A stretch of 64,000 bases of DNA from Mallotus nudiflorus (Eukaryota; Streptophyta; Magnoliopsida; Malpighiales; Euphorbiaceae), in NCBI GenBank assembly GCA_947683625.1, contig CANTUR010000283.1:15261001-15325000 (forward strand), in the 5' to 3' direction. Position 1 is the first letter of the stretch. The number at the start of each line of letters is the position of its first letter. The notes beneath the pieces were generated by a model, which worked only from the letters and a program-made list of their open reading frames with translations, searched no databases and had not been told where the DNA came from. A program made the translations under genes and the position numbers. This document shows, piece by piece, positions 23,061 through 36,444 of the stretch.

Positions 23061-26000
23061 TTGTACGATTCATGAGAGTCTGGCTATTCTGTTTAGTTTT
23101 TTGTTTATGGTTGGCTTTCTTTAATTCCCCCAAAGCCTACTTTCGTTTTCCACTTTTCTTTAGCCAAAGATGTAGAAACAAGGAAAGCTATTTTCTTGTT
23201 TATGCATTTATTTATACTAACAGATCTTACGGTTACGAACAAATACAGAGTTGGTCATATTCATTTATTTTTGCACTTTATGTTGCAACTGAGAAAAAGA
23301 AAGTTTCTGGAAGTGCTCTAGTCCTCATCATTCACAAGTCAATAACTTTCATCTCTGTTTTTGCGGCATCTCTTTTGCTTTAGCTCTTGGATTTTGTTTT
23401 CCATGCTGGCGAGCTGGTGTGTCATAGCAAGCTCCCCCTAATGATCTATGGAGCTACTGCTTAGACTATGTTATCAACTTACAATTGAAGGTTTCTTCAT
23501 TGTCTTGGTTTATCACATCAAATCTTTCACTTGTGAGGTTCAGCCGAGCATCACTTAGCTTCGGGTGATTGTTCCGATCCCCATAGCCTTATTACCCCCG
23601 AGTTGCGGCCTTTACGCTGCTACTACTGTGATATGAGCAGTTCAAATTAGTTTGATCGGTTCAAATTGGTTTGATCTTTCTCAATTTTTCCTGGCTGCAA
23701 CTTGTATGCAGCACTTATACGGTGGTGCGGATAAGTGCCCTACCTTATTCTCGAACCCTCTGCCGACCGAAGGGTGAGCCATTGCGAATGACCGAGAAAG
23801 GAGTCAAGATGCATTCGTTTTTCCAATTGATCAATTTCCGATTTCTTTTTTTTTTTTGGACAATCAGTACATATTGGTAACAGATTAAGAGGAGGGAATA
23901 TGCCAAAAGCTCATGCTTGATACAGCATGATGGCTAAAAACCATCCGTGAAACACCACCACCACATCATAACCTTAGCCTAAAAATGTCCAAGTCTAGTA
24001 GCAGCAGTCATCACATTAATCAAAGACATGTTGTGTATGCTGACACCAAGTAATTTAATTTGTTATTATGTACTTTGGGACTGGCAACTAGAAAGAGGGG
24101 CTCAAAAACCAAAAGGAGATGCTTCTTGCTCTTGTCATTGGCATTGACTAAGCTGTGCCATATTTGTCTTTGGAAAGTTCACTGATTTTAATATGCCTCT
24201 CTTTGTGGATTTCTATGCTTCAGAGTTTAGAATTAGATATATCTCTCCTTTCCTCAAGAATTAGATAATGCATGCAATGTGGATTTACAAATTTATTTTG
24301 ACTCTGGCTCCTTGAAAGAAACCTTGATGGCCTTGGGCTTTGGGTTAATTTTTTTTTTTTTTCATTTTATGAAACTAATGCATTTTTTATTTGTATCTTA
24401 AGTAATTGAATACCTTTTTAAATTGTAGATTGCACATTAAAAGTAAGATTTTTAAAATACTGTAACATTATATGAATTTTTTTCTACTTTGGAGAATAAA
24501 GAAGAAATGGGGTAGAATTTGAATTCCACTCCTCAAACTCTATTTAGGGTTTTTTTGCCAGTGCACTATACAGACGCTGGCAACTTCACATTCTTACTAT
24601 GTACATTTTGATTGATAAAATTCATTTTCTATTTAATAAAAAATATACACAATTAATTGGAGACAATTGCTGTTGTATTTAGTTGTTGCATTATCGATGA
24701 TGTTATATACATATACTTTTAAAATTAAAATAATATACTAATAATTATTTTTTAAAATAAAATAAAATAAAATATTAAAAGCTCACTCAGTCATTGACCA
24801 TTTTATAATTTGTTTACAGTGAAATCATATAAGATCCCAAAAATTGGAGAGATACAAACACATTTTTCTATTCAGATTATTAATTTTGGAGATGGTAGCA
24901 ATCGCTAAACAAATTATGCACAAAATGAAATGGCTTTGAAGTTAGCAGAATTTTTGTTTGTTTTAGGTTAAATAAAACCCATAAATGCAACTCTGAAGTT
25001 TTTTTTTTTTTTTTTCAAATAAAGAAGGAAGCATGTCTGTCAGTTTCCATTGAAATTTGATGCATTGGCCATTGCTCAAGAACATGTCTGTCACATTGTT
25101 TTATAGAGATGTGATATATATATATATTTTCTTCTATTTAATTATTGTTTGATTATATATAAATATTTGCCTGCCTCAATCCAAATTAGAAACTTCTTAT
25201 AATACCAAGAAGATGTTGCCAGTATTTTATGTTTCTCTTACATCAATAGTCAACCACATGCACAACGTGGACTGACAATATCTTACAGACTTACTCAACT
25301 TATTTATTTAGCATTTGTTATTACATTAATATTTCATAACCGCATGATCTCTGAATATTCTGAATACGTTAATTTTATAAGAAAGATAAAAATACTTAAA
25401 TCAAAAAGTGAAGTTTATTATTATTCATAAAGAAATAAATGTATGAATGTTAAATATTTATATTTTAAATGGATAAATTGATACGACACGATACATCATA
25501 TTAATAAATTATGTTTTATATATACATCTTATAATAAGTGATATTTGATTTAGTGATCAAACTTCTCTAATATTACTAATTTGAGATTTGAATTCAAATT
25601 CTCCACCACAATTTATAATGGTTAAAAAAATCTTATGCATATATATCAGCATCTTGATATGATAATGTTGATATCATCTTTGTGCCTTAGAACTATTGTC
25701 TTGAAATCATAAAAATGTAGAAATCCAATCAAGGTCTTTTCTAATCTTAAATCCTTTTTTTAAAAAAAAAAAAAAACTAGTCGTTAAATACAAAATGTTG
25801 TTCATTAAATTCAAATATTAACATTCATTGGAGCTTGTGAAGATTTTGTATGATATATAGCTACATACCAACTCCATAATTTCCTAATAAAAAATACTAA
25901 AATTTTGTAAAAAAGAAAACCCACAAACAAGCATGTCTGCAGTTTTGTCCTCTTGGCCATAATAAAAATCGAGTCTCTTCATGTTTGTTTAATTGCATAT

Positions 26001-26525
26001 TGGGTTATCGATTTCTGCATGTTTATTATCTTTATAGCCTCTGATTTTTATGTCAGAATAAGTAGTTAATGATATTTAACCCTAGTTATATATATATATA
26101 TATATATAATGTTGACCCTCTGCTTCAATCCAAGTTACAAACTTCTTGAGATCAAGCCTGTTGTCAAAAGTCATCCACTTGAGAAATTAAAACATAGAAG
26201 AAATTTGAAAAACTTCTATTCTGAAATAGCTCTTTCTTTCGAGTATAGTTTTTTAAAAGATTGTGTTTTGTTTTTAATCCGTTACGTGTATTTGTATATC
26301 ATGTATAATTAAAAAGAAAAAAAGATCCTTCAAATTTACCTTACTTTTATTTTTAAAAATTCTTCTCTTTCTGATGATTAATAGGAGCCATTATATTTAG
26401 CTTTCATAGTATAAAATGAAGGTAAAAAATCAAATTGATCAGGGGAGCCACGCCCCACCTACTCCGGTAATTGTTAATCAAATTCATATATTTTATTTTC
26501 TTCTTTTAACCAAAATTCATATCCC

Positions 26526-26533
<8 letters not shown>

Positions 26534-26576
<43 letters not shown>
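26534..26576. repeat. (AAT)n microsatellite
   Basis: About fourteen AAT units without interruption. Confidence 0.95.
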
Positions 26577-26578
<2 letters not shown>

Positions 26579-26740
26579 GTAATATGTATGTTTAAAATTT
26601 TAATATGTTAGAGGTCAAGCAATTTGAGATCCGTAACATGAATTAGATAATAAAAGACAACGTTATCTTTATATATTACTCACTATAAAATTAATAAATC
26701 TTACTAAACATAATAAATGAATTGACTTGATTTGTAAAAT

Positions 26741-26806
26741 GAAGTCCAATCTAATTGGTAAGGTGGAGATCCCATAACCTAAAAATTATGTGTTCAAATC
26801 CTTCGT
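26741..26806 (+). mobile_element. tRNA-like motif, possible SINE head remnant
   Basis: A box-A-like CCAATCTAATTGGTAAGG is followed about 40 bases later by a box-B-like GTGTTCAAATCC, the spacing and wording of tRNA-derived plant SINE heads. The rest of the element is not recognisable and the structure does not fold as a functional tRNA by eye. Confidence 0.25.
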
Positions 26807-28976
26807 AGGGGTATTGTCAAAAATTTTATGTTTTTATCCCTCTTTTCAATAGTACTTACATATAAATATAATTTTCTATAATTTGTATTAGTTTGTAATT
26901 GTATTAACAATTTATAATAGTTTTTGATAATCATTGTTATACTATTTGTAATATTATGATTGTTGTAATTTTTCCAATAGTTGGGATGGATAATATAATG
27001 AAAAAAAAAATTAATTCACAGTATCTCTCATTTCTCACACTAAATATAAATAGAATCGTTACTTGTAACAACTATAGTACTGTCCCGATTAGTGATTTTA
27101 CTAAAAATTTCCTATTTTTAAGTTAGATATTAAGAATTTTTTTTTTTATCTTTTAGTAGAAGAAGCTACGTCTGTTTATGTCGCGAGTTCCGACGGGTAT
27201 TATTATCCATATAAATATAACACAAGGAAAGGAGACCCCTTATTTTCTTTCTAGTCACCTACATTGTTGCACTTTGCCCCAAAATGAAAGGCAATAAGCT
27301 TTCCAAACAATGTTGTTTGACTAGACAAAATGGACTTTAAAATGGTTGTATCTTGATATATCTCAAAGAGATTAGACAGTGGTAAGCCCACCAAAACAAG
27401 ACATTTCACATGTCATAGCAACACAACTCATTGTAGTATTATTTTTTTTCTTCCTCTTTGACCTCTACCTTTCAGCCCTTTTGAGGGGCTTTGCTTTTAT
27501 CTTTTGTAAAATGCTGCTTTCTTTTTATAGTTTTGCATAAACCAATACCAACCACTTTTAGTGCAGAATGTTGCTAGCTAGCACCCTTTCATTGTGTATG
27601 ATTGTTAAAATTAAAGACAGTATCTAATGAGTAGGAAAGTAGGATCACTTGCATGCTTACTTCCTTTTTTGTAGAATTTTCTACCTTTTATGTCGTATTA
27701 ATATACTTTTCAACAAGCTAAATCTCTGCAAGTTGCAATCCATATTATGCTTTGAGAGTTTTCATCCACTTCAAATGGTTAGTGCGTTAAAGTGTTAGCA
27801 CTAGAGAGAGAAGAAGGTAAAGGATGGAACCCTGATTTCTTAAGTTCCTATTAAAATATAATGCCACTATTACAATCAAGGAGTGAGAGGAGTTTTACCT
27901 TGTTAAATTATAAGTTTAATTTTTCTTTCATTCTACATTTCATTATATAATTTTTTTCTCATTTTTAGATGAAATATTACGTTATGTAATTTTTGGTTCC
28001 TTTGTTGTAATAATTTAATAACTATTACATATTTTATAATTTTGTATTTGATATTTTTGGTGTATGATAACACATGAGTTTCAATTGTTTTAAAATTTAA
28101 GATAGTGAACTCGAAAGTAAAATTTTCCTAATATTTATTTCTTTATATGTAAAATTTATGTTCAATAATTTTTTATCACCTAAATAAGCAAATACTAATG
28201 TATATAAAATAAGAGATAGCTTTTTCTTTTTAAATCAACTACTATAAAAATAGAATTGTATACTTCAAAATATTTTTAAAAAATAGTTATCACTTAATTA
28301 CTCGTTGATTTCTTTACGTATATATTTTTAAAAGTTTTTAATGTAAAGAAAGTTAAAAAAGAAGTTCTAATGTAATAAACATATATGTTTTTTGCTCTTA
28401 GAAATTTAGGTGGGACATTAAAAGTATTAGTACTATTAGGTTTCAAAACGTCCTTTGATTAAGCGGTTTAACGCAATAATATCATTGAAATGAGTTAAAT
28501 AATTAAGCCTATAATATCATAAAAATGTGGACACGAACTACGATGGGTTCTTATCACTACTTTTCTCATATTATTACAATAATATTCTCCAATCCATGCT
28601 TTTGAAATTGAGTTTTAAACAGCAACAGAATCCATAACATGAATTCGAATATATATGCAAAGTTTAAAACTTGGAAACAAGCTCAAATCCCATGAAATAT
28701 TGCTCTCTTCTATCTCTCTATATATATGTATAACAAGTCAGTCGCCTCCTTGTTTCTTGTCTCTTTCTTTCTTTTTGAATTTGCATTTTGGCAATAATAA
28801 AAAAAATTCATGAACTTTTTGAGCTATCTTTCATTCTTCAATCAAAAAAGCCACACGAGCTGATTTGCTTCTTTTCATGCAACGCAAAAAAAGCCCACCA
28901 TTGCAAAAGCTTCAATGGTGGTATTGCTTTCTGAGACAAGGGACTAGTCAAAGAAATTGACAACCCTTTTAAACAC

Positions 28977-28985
28977 TATATAAAT
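28977..28985 (+). promoter_or_regulatory. Candidate TATA box of the DUF547 gene
   Basis: TATATAAAT lies about 480 bases before the chosen start codon at 29462, followed by a mixed-composition stretch suitable for a long leader, possibly with an intron. It is the best TATA match in the interval, but other AT-rich sequences are nearby. Confidence 0.3.
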
Positions 28986-29461
28986 ACATGTATATGTAGT
29001 ACCTAGTCCCGCTCATTAGCAAGTTATATACAGATATATGTGTATATATATTCTTTGTATTGTACTGTTCTTGCTATATATTTAACTGTGATGTATCATA
29101 TGCTACATGTCGAAAGGACAAATGAGTTTCTTGGGGTTTGCCTCATTTATGGCTAAGAGCATATATGTTTCTTGAAATCACTAGGTTTTGGTTCAACTTT
29201 TGATGAAATAATAAAAAATGAATAGAACCCATTTTATGTGAGTAGTCTTACTCTATGGTATGCCTGTGAGCAGTGTTTTATTCTGTTAGAATTAAATGCG
29301 TGTTGGATGTTTCCTTTATGTAGTGTATTTTTCTCTGCATGGTTATTGTCATTATCTTATGGTGGTATTTGCTCTTTGCATTTAATGCCGTTTCAGTGAA
29401 TATTTTTCTTTTCTTCTGTTTTTTTAGTGTGGGGTCTAAAGACAAGTAGTTTGTTGCCACT

Positions 29462-32400
29462 ATGCATGAAGTAAAGTGGCGGGGAAGTGCAACTTTCAAG
29501 CCATTCAACTTTGTGGAAGTAGGATTTTCAAGGCATAAGCGTTCTAATAGGTAGCTTTTTCACTCTTTTCTCTTAAGTGGTATGTGATTTCTATTCTTGC
29601 AATTTCTGGGTATTAATTAACACTTCTATATTATGTGAATGTGATGATCTATGGTTTCTGTATATACAGTATTATAGCTAGTATATCCTGTGCTGTGTAT
29701 GTAACCATTTTGCTCATTTTAGTGCAATTTTATGCCCAAAAACTTCTTTACAATTTTGGGTTAGCAATATCATAAGTAAGCCGTTAGATGTTTTGCCTGT
29801 GTGGCGGTCTTTTAAAACCAGTGCTTTTGCAAGAAGTTGTTACAAAATAGGTGGTTCCTGGAAACAGAAGCTCAGGTTTCCTTACTGCAGAAAAGCTCAT
29901 TTGGCTCATTTATCTGAATTTTTTTCAACATGGAAGAATCTGGAGATTTTGAAATAAAATGGCACAGACCTATTCTGCTGTTATATGCTTGTATATACTG
30001 TAGGTTATAGTTGAGAATAGCTAGACGTCTTATTGCTGTCTAGTGTATGACCATGATCTGTTCTTTCCATGGACAGTGATCCAGTTCTAAAAAGGATTGA
30101 GAAACACAAACTAAATACAATCTTTGAAGGTTCTTATCACCATAAACTGGTAAGAATTTAATGTTCTTAGAACTTGCAAGTATCATTTATGTAAGCAACG
30201 TGGGAAATGCAGTTCAAATATTTTGGTCTCAACTTTTGAGATCAATTATTCTCTCAATGTTCAAAGATGTTTCCAGTTCAATCATGGTTGATCTGTTTGA
30301 CTAAATAATTCTATTTTTCATAGGATAAAATGGGACAAGTGGAGGACTGTGTTCAAGCCAAGAAGACTCGGTCTCTCAACACAGAGGTTGAAGATTCTCT
30401 GAAGGATGAGGTGAGTATCTGATTTGTTGTCACTGTTCCAGTGCTCATATAATCACAGAGAAATGAGTTGATCTGAACCACTCAGTTTCAAAGTAAATAT
30501 CGCCAGATAAGGCACTAAGCTAAAAATGTATAGTTACATTCGAAATGGAGCTTTTATTGCGAGATCCTGAAGTCCAAGAAATGCATCTTCTGTTCGTTTA
30601 GGGAGTTTCAGTGGTGGTTCTGTTTTATAATGCCTGCCTTTATCAATGCTCTCTCAAATTAAACATCAAAAGATGCTGCCAGAATAAAAAATAATAATAA
30701 TAATAAAAACTGCCAAATTAGTACTTCTGTTGACTGTTGCCTTCATGATCTTTCATTTCATGAGGAAGTCAACTTGAAGAACTAGAGGTTTGCTGGATTT
30801 CACCTTGAAAAGTACTATCATAGAATCTAATGATGTATGTGCTATTAATAACTATCTCAATTACAAATACCTTCATTTCCTGCAACTTTCTCCACTGTAT
30901 TGTGCAGATTCTATCTCTCCAGGACAGATTACAGGACCAGTTAGCGATGCGCCAGGCATTGGAGAAGGCAATGATTAATAGCCCTTTCTCATATGATACT
31001 ATGACTGATAAGTCAATCCCCAATGTAATTTCCTCTTGAAAAATCCTGCAGAATAAGTTTTAGTATGATAGCATTTATACTTGTTGGTCTAGATAGTTTT
31101 GTTTGTGCTATATCTGTGCCTCTATGCCATTTTATGGAATTCTCAGGTTTTTGCTTCTAACTTCTTCTGAAACCATATAATGAAGTCCTCTATGCTTTTA
31201 GGCTGCCAAGGAACTGATCAAGGACATTGCACTGTTGGAGCTGGAAGTTGTGCATTTAGAGCGATACCTTCTCTCTCTGTATAGAAATACATTTGATCAA
31301 CAGATGTCATCTCAATCATTCTTTAATAAAAGATGCAAAACGAATTCAAGCGTGCAAAATATGGTGTTTCAAATATCTTCTAGACAAGATAGCATGATGG
31401 CTAAACACAATTCAGTTAATCAGTCAAGTCATCTTACTGAGCCTGAAAATTCAAGTGGAAATCAGCCAAAGCAATTCAGTGGAACTTGGGGACCAGAAAA
31501 TCTGTTAGATTCTAGTATCTACCGATGCCACTCCTCAATGTCTCAGCGTTCAGCTGTAACTTCTCCTCCAATGAAATCTATTGCTAGTGCCATGGATGCG
31601 TGCCATTCCCTCCCATTGTCAATGCTGGAGGTAACATGACCAAGTTAACACTTCCCTAGTAATCATCCCTACAGTGTCTTTTTTTTTTTTTTTTTTTCTG
31701 TTAATAAATCAAATTCATGCGAAGCTATATCCTTGTTGCTTCCTCAGAGAGCTCAGAATAATCATTCAACACTCAGTCTGGCAGACCATCTTGGAACCCG
31801 TATTCATGATTGTGTTCTAGAGACTCCAAATTTGCTCTCAGAGGAGATGGTCAAGTGCATCTCGGCCATATATTGTGAACTGGCAGATCCACCTTTGACA
31901 GATCATAGCTATCCTCCCTCTCCTGTTTCATTATCTTCATCACCGATTCAGTTCACAACACAGAGCCGGAGAGAGATGTGGAGCTCTCAGCATTTCAGTT
32001 TTCCATCCTTCAGTTCATCTCTTGACAACCCTTTCCACATTGGAGGCCCTAAGGAATTCAGCGGACCATATTGCGCAATGGCCAAGGTGGAAAGACTTTG
32101 TAGAGACAATCAAAAGTTAAAAGATATACAGAATAAGTTGAAAGACTTCAGGTGAGTCCTCAGCCTTGTCAATACAGCAGATTCTTGAAATGCTTTATGT
32201 CAATCAGTTTGTTTCCTGATTCTTGATTTGATTTTCAGATATATTTCATGTAATATTTGAGAAAGAAAGATAACATGAGGAAGAAAGTATTACATTTCAA
32301 GTCTGCAGCATCTTCTTTATGAGGCAAATCGCAAATTGCAATCTGCAGTTATTGATATGGCACTAAACTACTCTATTTCAGGTCACTCGTCTCCCAGTTG

Positions 32401-33607
32401 GAAGGGGTAGATCCTAGAAAGCTGAAACGGAAGGAGAAGCTAGCATTTTGGATCAATGTACACAATGCACTAGTTATGCATGTAAAGTTCTCTTCCAAGA
32501 ACATGATAAATACTTTAATGCTGTGCTGCATTGTGCTGTGTTTTGGCTCTTAGTTTCTGATTTAACACAAACCATTGTCATTATTCTGCCCTTACAGGCA
32601 TTTTTGGCATATGGGACTCCACAAAATCATATGAAAAGAATGTCGTTACTGCTCAAGGTGAGCAAAGGCTTTCTGATTAATTTCAGAGAAGTTAATGTTT
32701 GAGTTTGAGTTTACTATCATTTTCATGAACCCTGTTATGTTTCAGGCAGCGTATAATGTGGGGGGTCAAACTGTTAATGTAGACATGATACAGAGTTTAA
32801 TTCTGGGCTGTCGATTGCCTCGACCTGGACAAGTATTCTTTATTCCCTGAAACATAAACATAAATATAACATCGTTATGTTTCAACCATTTATATTCCTT
32901 CACTTAACATCTCTACTGTTGCAATTTCTTGTCTATATGTGATGAAAACTTCTAGATTTTTACTCGGAAATGACTTTGCATGTATCTGATTGTAGTGGCT
33001 GCAAAAGCTGTTCCCTTCAAAGACAAAGTTCAAGATTGGAGATCCAAGGAAAGCCTATTCTATTGATTACCCTGAACCTCGCTTACATTTTGCACTCTCT
33101 GCAGGAAGTTTTTCTGATCCTGCGGTACGTTTCTTTAGCAAATGAATTTTTTCACCAAAGTACTGCTACAGGACTAAGCTTGCCAACCTTCAATAAAGAC
33201 AAATAACACAAACATAAGAAGAGTGCTAGGAAAATGTCTTTTTTACCTTTGCATACATTCCTATCTGCTTCTTCTGATATGCTGCCAACTGTATTACATT
33301 CCTGCAGGTCCGAGTATACGCTCCAAAGAGCGTATTTGAAGATCTAGAATCTGCAAAAGAAGAGTATATTCAGTCAACTTTAGTTGTACATAAAGAAAAG
33401 AAACTCCATCTACCAAAGCTTGTGGAGTATTTTGCTAAAGATTCAGATCTTTGTTCTGCTGGTTTAATGGATATGATAGAGCATTTACTGCCTAATTCAT
33501 GGAGAAAAAGCATTCAGCAATGTCAGCACAGAAAATCCAGCAAGATCATCGAGTGGATTCCTCACAACTTCACTTTTCGCTATCTGCTTTCCAAAGAATT
33601 AGCCTAG
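29462..33607 (+). CDS. MIP1-type leucine zipper plus DUF547 protein
   Basis: Eleven exons join in frame to 624 residues: 29462-29550, 30077-30149, 30324-30410, 30908-31024, 31202-31630, 31748-32151, 32382-32481, 32598-32657, 32746-32832, 32996-33124 and 33308-33607. Every intron has GT/AG ends. Residues about 75-145 form a coiled-coil (ILSLQDRLQDQLAMRQALEK, then LIKDIALLELEVVHLERYLL), matching the Lzipper-MIP1 (ternary complex factor MIP1) domain. A Ser/Asn-rich linker follows. Residues about 395-545 match DUF547: KEKLAFWINVHNALVMHAFL, AAYNVGGQTVNVDMIQS, DPRKAYSIDYPEPRLHFALS and SAGSFSDPAVRVYAP. The C-terminal half contains FEDLESAKEEYIQST and LHLPKLVEYFAKD. In snapdragon MIP1 bridges MADS-box complexes; the function of this relative is not known. 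The start at MHEVKWRG is the first ATG in a frame that splices onward, but further 5' exons cannot be excluded. Confidence 0.9.
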
Positions 33608-36192
33608 CTAGCTATCTAGTTGTATCACTCCTCCAAGTACGGGCTATATATAATATATTTCTGAGTTCTGCTCGCAGGATAATGTGGAATGACAGAGGAA
33701 TCACAACCAGAGACTCCACAGTGCGAACTGTGCTTCCAGGAAGAATGATGATCAAATAGGCTGAAGATCATTAAGCTTGAAATCAAACCCATCAAAGAAC
33801 TTCATAAAAGAGATGGTTTATGTCAAGTTCTGATGCATTGGGCTTGTGTGATCATCATTCTTAAAACCAAACTGTTTATTGTGATTCTGCTGTCATTCTC
33901 AATTGTATTCTTGCACTTGCACGCAGTTTCCAAACCAGTTTTCATGTAAAACATAATTAGAATGGCTGTTATCGTTAGTCCTTTGTGTAAAAGTGTCCTA
34001 ATTTTGGTGGTATGAACGTCTCTTTAGCATATTTATGTTTTCTAATGGGATGTTTCCTGTGATGCTTATCATGACATCTGATTCTCTGATGTTTCTTTCT
34101 GGGCCATTTAAAGGGAATTTGTTGTTTCTAGACTTAAAAGCATTAATAAATCAAGGACGATGATAATATAGCCATGACGTTGTTATTAGCGACGTATATA
34201 TTGAGATCGCTAATTGTGATGTTTATAGTGATGTGCGACAATGATCATCATACTCCTAATTTTTTCTTGAAATTTATTTTTTTTAAATCTAAAAACACAC
34301 ATGTAGCTTGTAAACAAATTTTTTCTTTTATTCTCTTTTGTAATAATATAATTAAAAAAATAAAAGGGTAAATGTTGCTACAGAAATGTCATTACTCGTG
34401 ACACTAAACATTATATATAAATCAAACTAAGAGAATTTGTTTCTCACTCTCAATCATTGAATTCAATTTTTGAGATTAATATATTTTTTATTATACTTTT
34501 TATTTTAAGAGTACATTTTCGAGAAATGAATCAATTTAAATATAAATGATAATTTAGCCCTCATTTGGTTTAATTTTACTAAAAAATTTATTTCATTTGG
34601 AAATGAATTTCAAATTTATTTGCAAATGAATTTTTATTAATAAAGTATATTTTGTTTAAATGAATAGTTTATGGAATTAATTTGAATTAAATTTCATATT
34701 TTTTATGTTTTATTTAGTATAAATTTTGAATTTAAGTTTTTATCAAAAATATCATTTTAAATATAAAGATATTTTTGAAAATAAAAATAAAAAGAAATGT
34801 TTTAATCATTCAAAAGTTTAGATTTAAAATTTATGAAATTTATTTAGAAATTCCAAATCTTTTGATAGAATTTTATTTAATTATAATCAATTGAATAAAT
34901 TTAAAAATTTAGAATTATAAATAAATTACGTACAAAATTTATTTAAACTAAATATATATTCTCTGAATTTAAAAAAAATTTAAAAATTTTTTTAAAATTT
35001 ATTTATATCAAACACGCTCTTAAATTTTATATTCCATGATATAGTTAAAAAAATTGTCCTTGAACCACTTCCTGCCTTTAAAATGAATTGAAAAAGAAAA
35101 GAAACAATCGGCCACCATAACCTTCAGAGGCATGAGAAAAGGTAAGAGGATAACAATAACTACACTTACAATAATCTCTCACCAATATCTGATTTTCACA
35201 CAGACTGCTCGCCTCCATACTTTTGACCATCTCTCATCTCCTTCCAATCCTCAACAACCACTTTCATCTTTTTGACTAATTGACAAGAAAAAAAGACAAA
35301 ATTAGAAATTAAAACCTCTTTTTTTAAAAAAAAAAAAAAAAACAAAAATTAAATCCAAAACCTATTAGTTCACTTAAAGAAATTGAAACCCCTTGAAGCA
35401 TGATCTTTCTTTGATTTTTTTGAACAATAATCTGTTTTTTTTTTTTTTACCAAAATAATCTTTTCTGAATAATCTGTGATAATAACAGCCTTGCATGTAG
35501 TTCCAGAATCTTAATCCAATTAAGTAATTAAAAGATAAATTAAAATAATAGAAGAAAAATGAAATAAAATAAAAACTTTTCACATGTGTTCCTGAAGCAT
35601 TAAAAGGCAGCAGATTTTCTCTGAACCATCTGTCCTCTCTTTTTAGCATTTTCTTGAGAATCTTTATTTTTTCTGAAATAAATTTCAAAATTATTATAAA
35701 TTTCATTTTTAATTAGTTTTTCATATTTATATCTAACATAAAAATCTTCATACTTTGTTTTAAAAAAATTTAGTAATAAAAAATTAAATTTGCAATTAAT
35801 TTTTATTATTACATAATGAATTTTTTTTATTTTATATATTATATTTTTATTTATAAATTAATAAAATTATGCTAAATTAATTGTTAAAAGATTTTTTTTA
35901 TTGGAGTTTGTTGAAATGAAATGAATTAATAAAAGTTGAGTATGCATTGAATATCAATATCAATGGTAAAAACCAAAATCTTAACCACTTAAATTTTTTA
36001 AAATTCTTTCAAAAAAAAAAATTTGTAAAAATTAAAGCTTCAATTTTTTCAAAGTTATTTTGGTGAGTTTTTTTTAGGGTTTTTCAGCAAGAACAACTTG
36101 AAGTTTTCATTTTGTTTTTGGGTCACCGCTGCTCGCTCGCTCAATTCTTGTCATTCAATTGCCAAAAACAACAAATCATTGAAAGTGAGACC

Positions 36193-36223
<31 letters not shown>

Positions 36224-36444
36224 ATCAAGATCTATCTACTGAGATTGCACCACAATCACTTAAATGGCGCAAAAAGCCTAACTCAAATACTCTACTTTTT
36301 GGCGCTTCTTCTTCTTCTTCTTTTGATACACATAATAGCAAAAACTCTCAATACCCATCAAAATACAGTCACCATTAAGCTCAAAAGTCACTCCTTTTCA
36401 GTGTTTTAACAAAACCCACATAGAAAAAAGAGAAAGGCGAGGCT
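33608..36444. other. Intergenic region between DUF547 gene and PDV2
   Basis: The first few hundred bases are presumably 3' untranslated sequence. The rest is AT-rich. A possible miniature transposon spans about 34555-35025: it starts CCCTCATTTGGTTTAA and ends with the imperfect inverse TATCAAACACGCTCTTA. Poly-A/T runs occur near 35327, 35436 and 36187-36213. The last 350 bases should hold the PDV2 promoter and leader, including a CTT run near 36307. Confidence 0.5.
34555..35025. mobile_element. Possible miniature inverted-repeat element
   Basis: Imperfect terminal inversions (CCTCATTTGGTTTAA at the left, TATCAAACACGCTCTTA at the right) enclose very AT-rich, non-coding DNA rich in AAATTTATTT. 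Termini reading CTCATTTGG and CAAACACGCTC are common in non-autonomous hAT-like plant elements. No clear target duplication was seen. Confidence 0.35.

Larger units (their letters stand above)
23061..29461. other. Long intergenic region without a recognisable gene
   Basis: About 6.4 kb, mostly AT-rich. Contents seen: a locally GC-richer block (about 23520-23820), poly-T runs near 23850, 24350 and 25000, an (AT)n run near 26090, an (AAT)n microsatellite (26534-26576), a tRNA-like SINE-type motif (26741-26806), a short perfect hairpin (28895-28921), and a TATA-like box (28977-28985) probably belonging to the next gene. Open frames here are short and match nothing familiar. Confidence 0.6.

Noticed and set aside
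26741..26806. Functional tRNA gene
   Set aside because: Box-like motifs are present but no acceptor stem or cloverleaf could be paired; better explained as a SINE-type relic.
36098..36409. 103-codon open frame upstream of PDV2
   Set aside because: Contains a poly-Lys run from an A tract and sits in the PDV2 promoter/leader; nothing supports translation.
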